From contig JAEYTP010000080.1 of NCBI GenBank assembly GCA_023433945.1, positions 1 to 6,788 of the forward strand: a stretch of 6,788 nt of DNA, read 5' to 3'. Below are positions 6,195-6,788 of this stretch, one piece after another. A model generated the notes under the pieces. The model had not been told where the DNA came from. It did no database searches and saw only the letters and a list, made by a program, of their open reading frames with translations. Numbering within the stretch: the first letter of the stretch is position 1; every line of letters begins with the position of its first letter. The DNA comes from Bacillota bacterium (GTDB lineage Bacteria; Bacillota; Clostridia; Acetivibrionales; DSM-1351). The position numbers were made by a program, and so were the translations under genes.

Positions 6195-6788
6195 ATGCTA
6201 CAATTTTTCATACAATTGCTCAACGGACTTTCTTTAGGAAGTATATATGCATTGATAGCATTAGGCTATACCATGATATACGGTATTGTTAAGCTTATAA
6301 ATTTCGCTCATGGTGATGTGCTGATGATTGGTGCTATGACAGGATTTTTTGTATTATCAGCAATGGGGGGAGCAACGCCTCTATCATTAGTTGTTGCGCT
6401 ATTGGCTTCAATGGCAGTTTGTGCACTTTTCTTTATTATTGTAGAAAAGGCTTGTTACAAGCCGCTTAGAAATGCTCCTAGAATTAATGCTCTCATTACA
6501 GCTATTGGAGTTTCGATACTCATTGAGAATGGTACTAGGGTAATACCATTTATTGGTCCAACCTATAGACTATTTCCTACAATACCTGGTATAAATGATT
6601 CGTTAAAGGAGGGTGTGGGCATCAGCAAGATGCAACTGATTGTTATTGGTATTTCAATTGCTCTTATGCTTGTGCTTACATACATTGTTAACATGACAAA
6701 AATGGGGAAGGCCATGAGAGCAGTTTCTCATGATCTAGATGCCTCCCTGTTAATGGGAATAGATATAAACAGGATTATTTCGTTTACA
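6195..6788 (+). CDS. Branched-chain amino-acid ABC transporter permease, LivH type (3' partial)
   Basis: The open frame runs 198 codons from ATG 6195 to the window end without a stop. It begins MLQFFIQLLNGLSLGSIYALIALGY..., then IYGIVKLINFAHGD (28-41), the signature opening of LivH-type permeases of the BPD_transp_2 family. ITAIGVSILIEN (101-112) and the cytoplasmic loop GKAMRAVSHDLDASLLMGID (171-190), which docks on the ATPase subunits in this family, also fit. Hydrophobic segments near 5-33, 41-58, 62-84, 98-112 and 147-166 indicate a multi-pass membrane protein. LivH forms the channel with LivM, driven by LivG and LivF. Those genes would be expected just downstream. About a third of the protein is missing, judged by the usual 290-300 residues. 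Specificity follows the binding protein and is inferred. Confidence 0.93.
   Translation, partial: MLQFFIQLLNGLSLGSIYALIALGYTMIYGIVKLINFAHGDVLMIGAMTGFFVLSAMGGATPLSLVVALLASMAVCALFFIIVEKACYKPLRNAPRINALITAIGVSILIENGTRVIPFIGPTYRLFPTIPGINDSLKEGVGISKMQLIVIGISIALMLVLTYIVNMTKMGKAMRAVSHDLDASLLMGIDINRIISFT

Overview
The window reads as an ordinary stretch of chromosome from a low-G+C, Gram-positive anaerobe of the class Clostridia. The pointers are AT-rich codons, strong AGGAGG-like ribosome binding sites, non-ATG starts (TTG, GTG) on some housekeeping genes, a lipoprotein-type solute-binding protein, a DUF512 radical-SAM gene beside der, and the acyl-phosphate route to phospholipid (PlsY). The cluster recalls cellulolytic clostridia of the Ruminiclostridium type, but that genus-level guess comes from memory of family style and no search was run. 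All genes lie on the + strand.

Region 1 (1-117) is the 3' end of rpmF (ribosomal protein L32, zinc-ribbon form) followed by a Rho-independent terminator. Region 2 (118-4632) appears to be one operon: a possible promoter near 151-180, then a PDZ/radical-SAM/DUF512 protein of unknown function, der (ribosome-assembly GTPase), plsY (glycerol-3-phosphate acyltransferase) and gpsA (glycerol-3-phosphate dehydrogenase). The gaps between these genes are 17 to 46 bases. GpsA makes the sn-glycerol-3-phosphate that PlsY acylates to lysophosphatidic acid, the first committed step of membrane lipid synthesis. Der and the rSAM protein share the front of the transcript. A long imperfect hairpin (4733-4790) closes the operon.

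Region 3 (4791-6788) starts a branched-chain or other amino-acid ABC importer. A good sigma-A-type promoter (4830-4858) lies just downstream of a sequence matching 13 of 15 positions of the CodY-box consensus. The lipoprotein binding protein (livJ-like) follows, then an 18-bp perfect stem-loop, then the first permease gene (livH-like), which runs off the window end. The remaining permease and the two ATPases would be expected just downstream.

No mobile element, CRISPR array, tRNA, rRNA or obvious broken gene is seen. The least explained items are the DUF512 radical-SAM enzyme, the possible CodY control of the transporter, and the two large hairpins.
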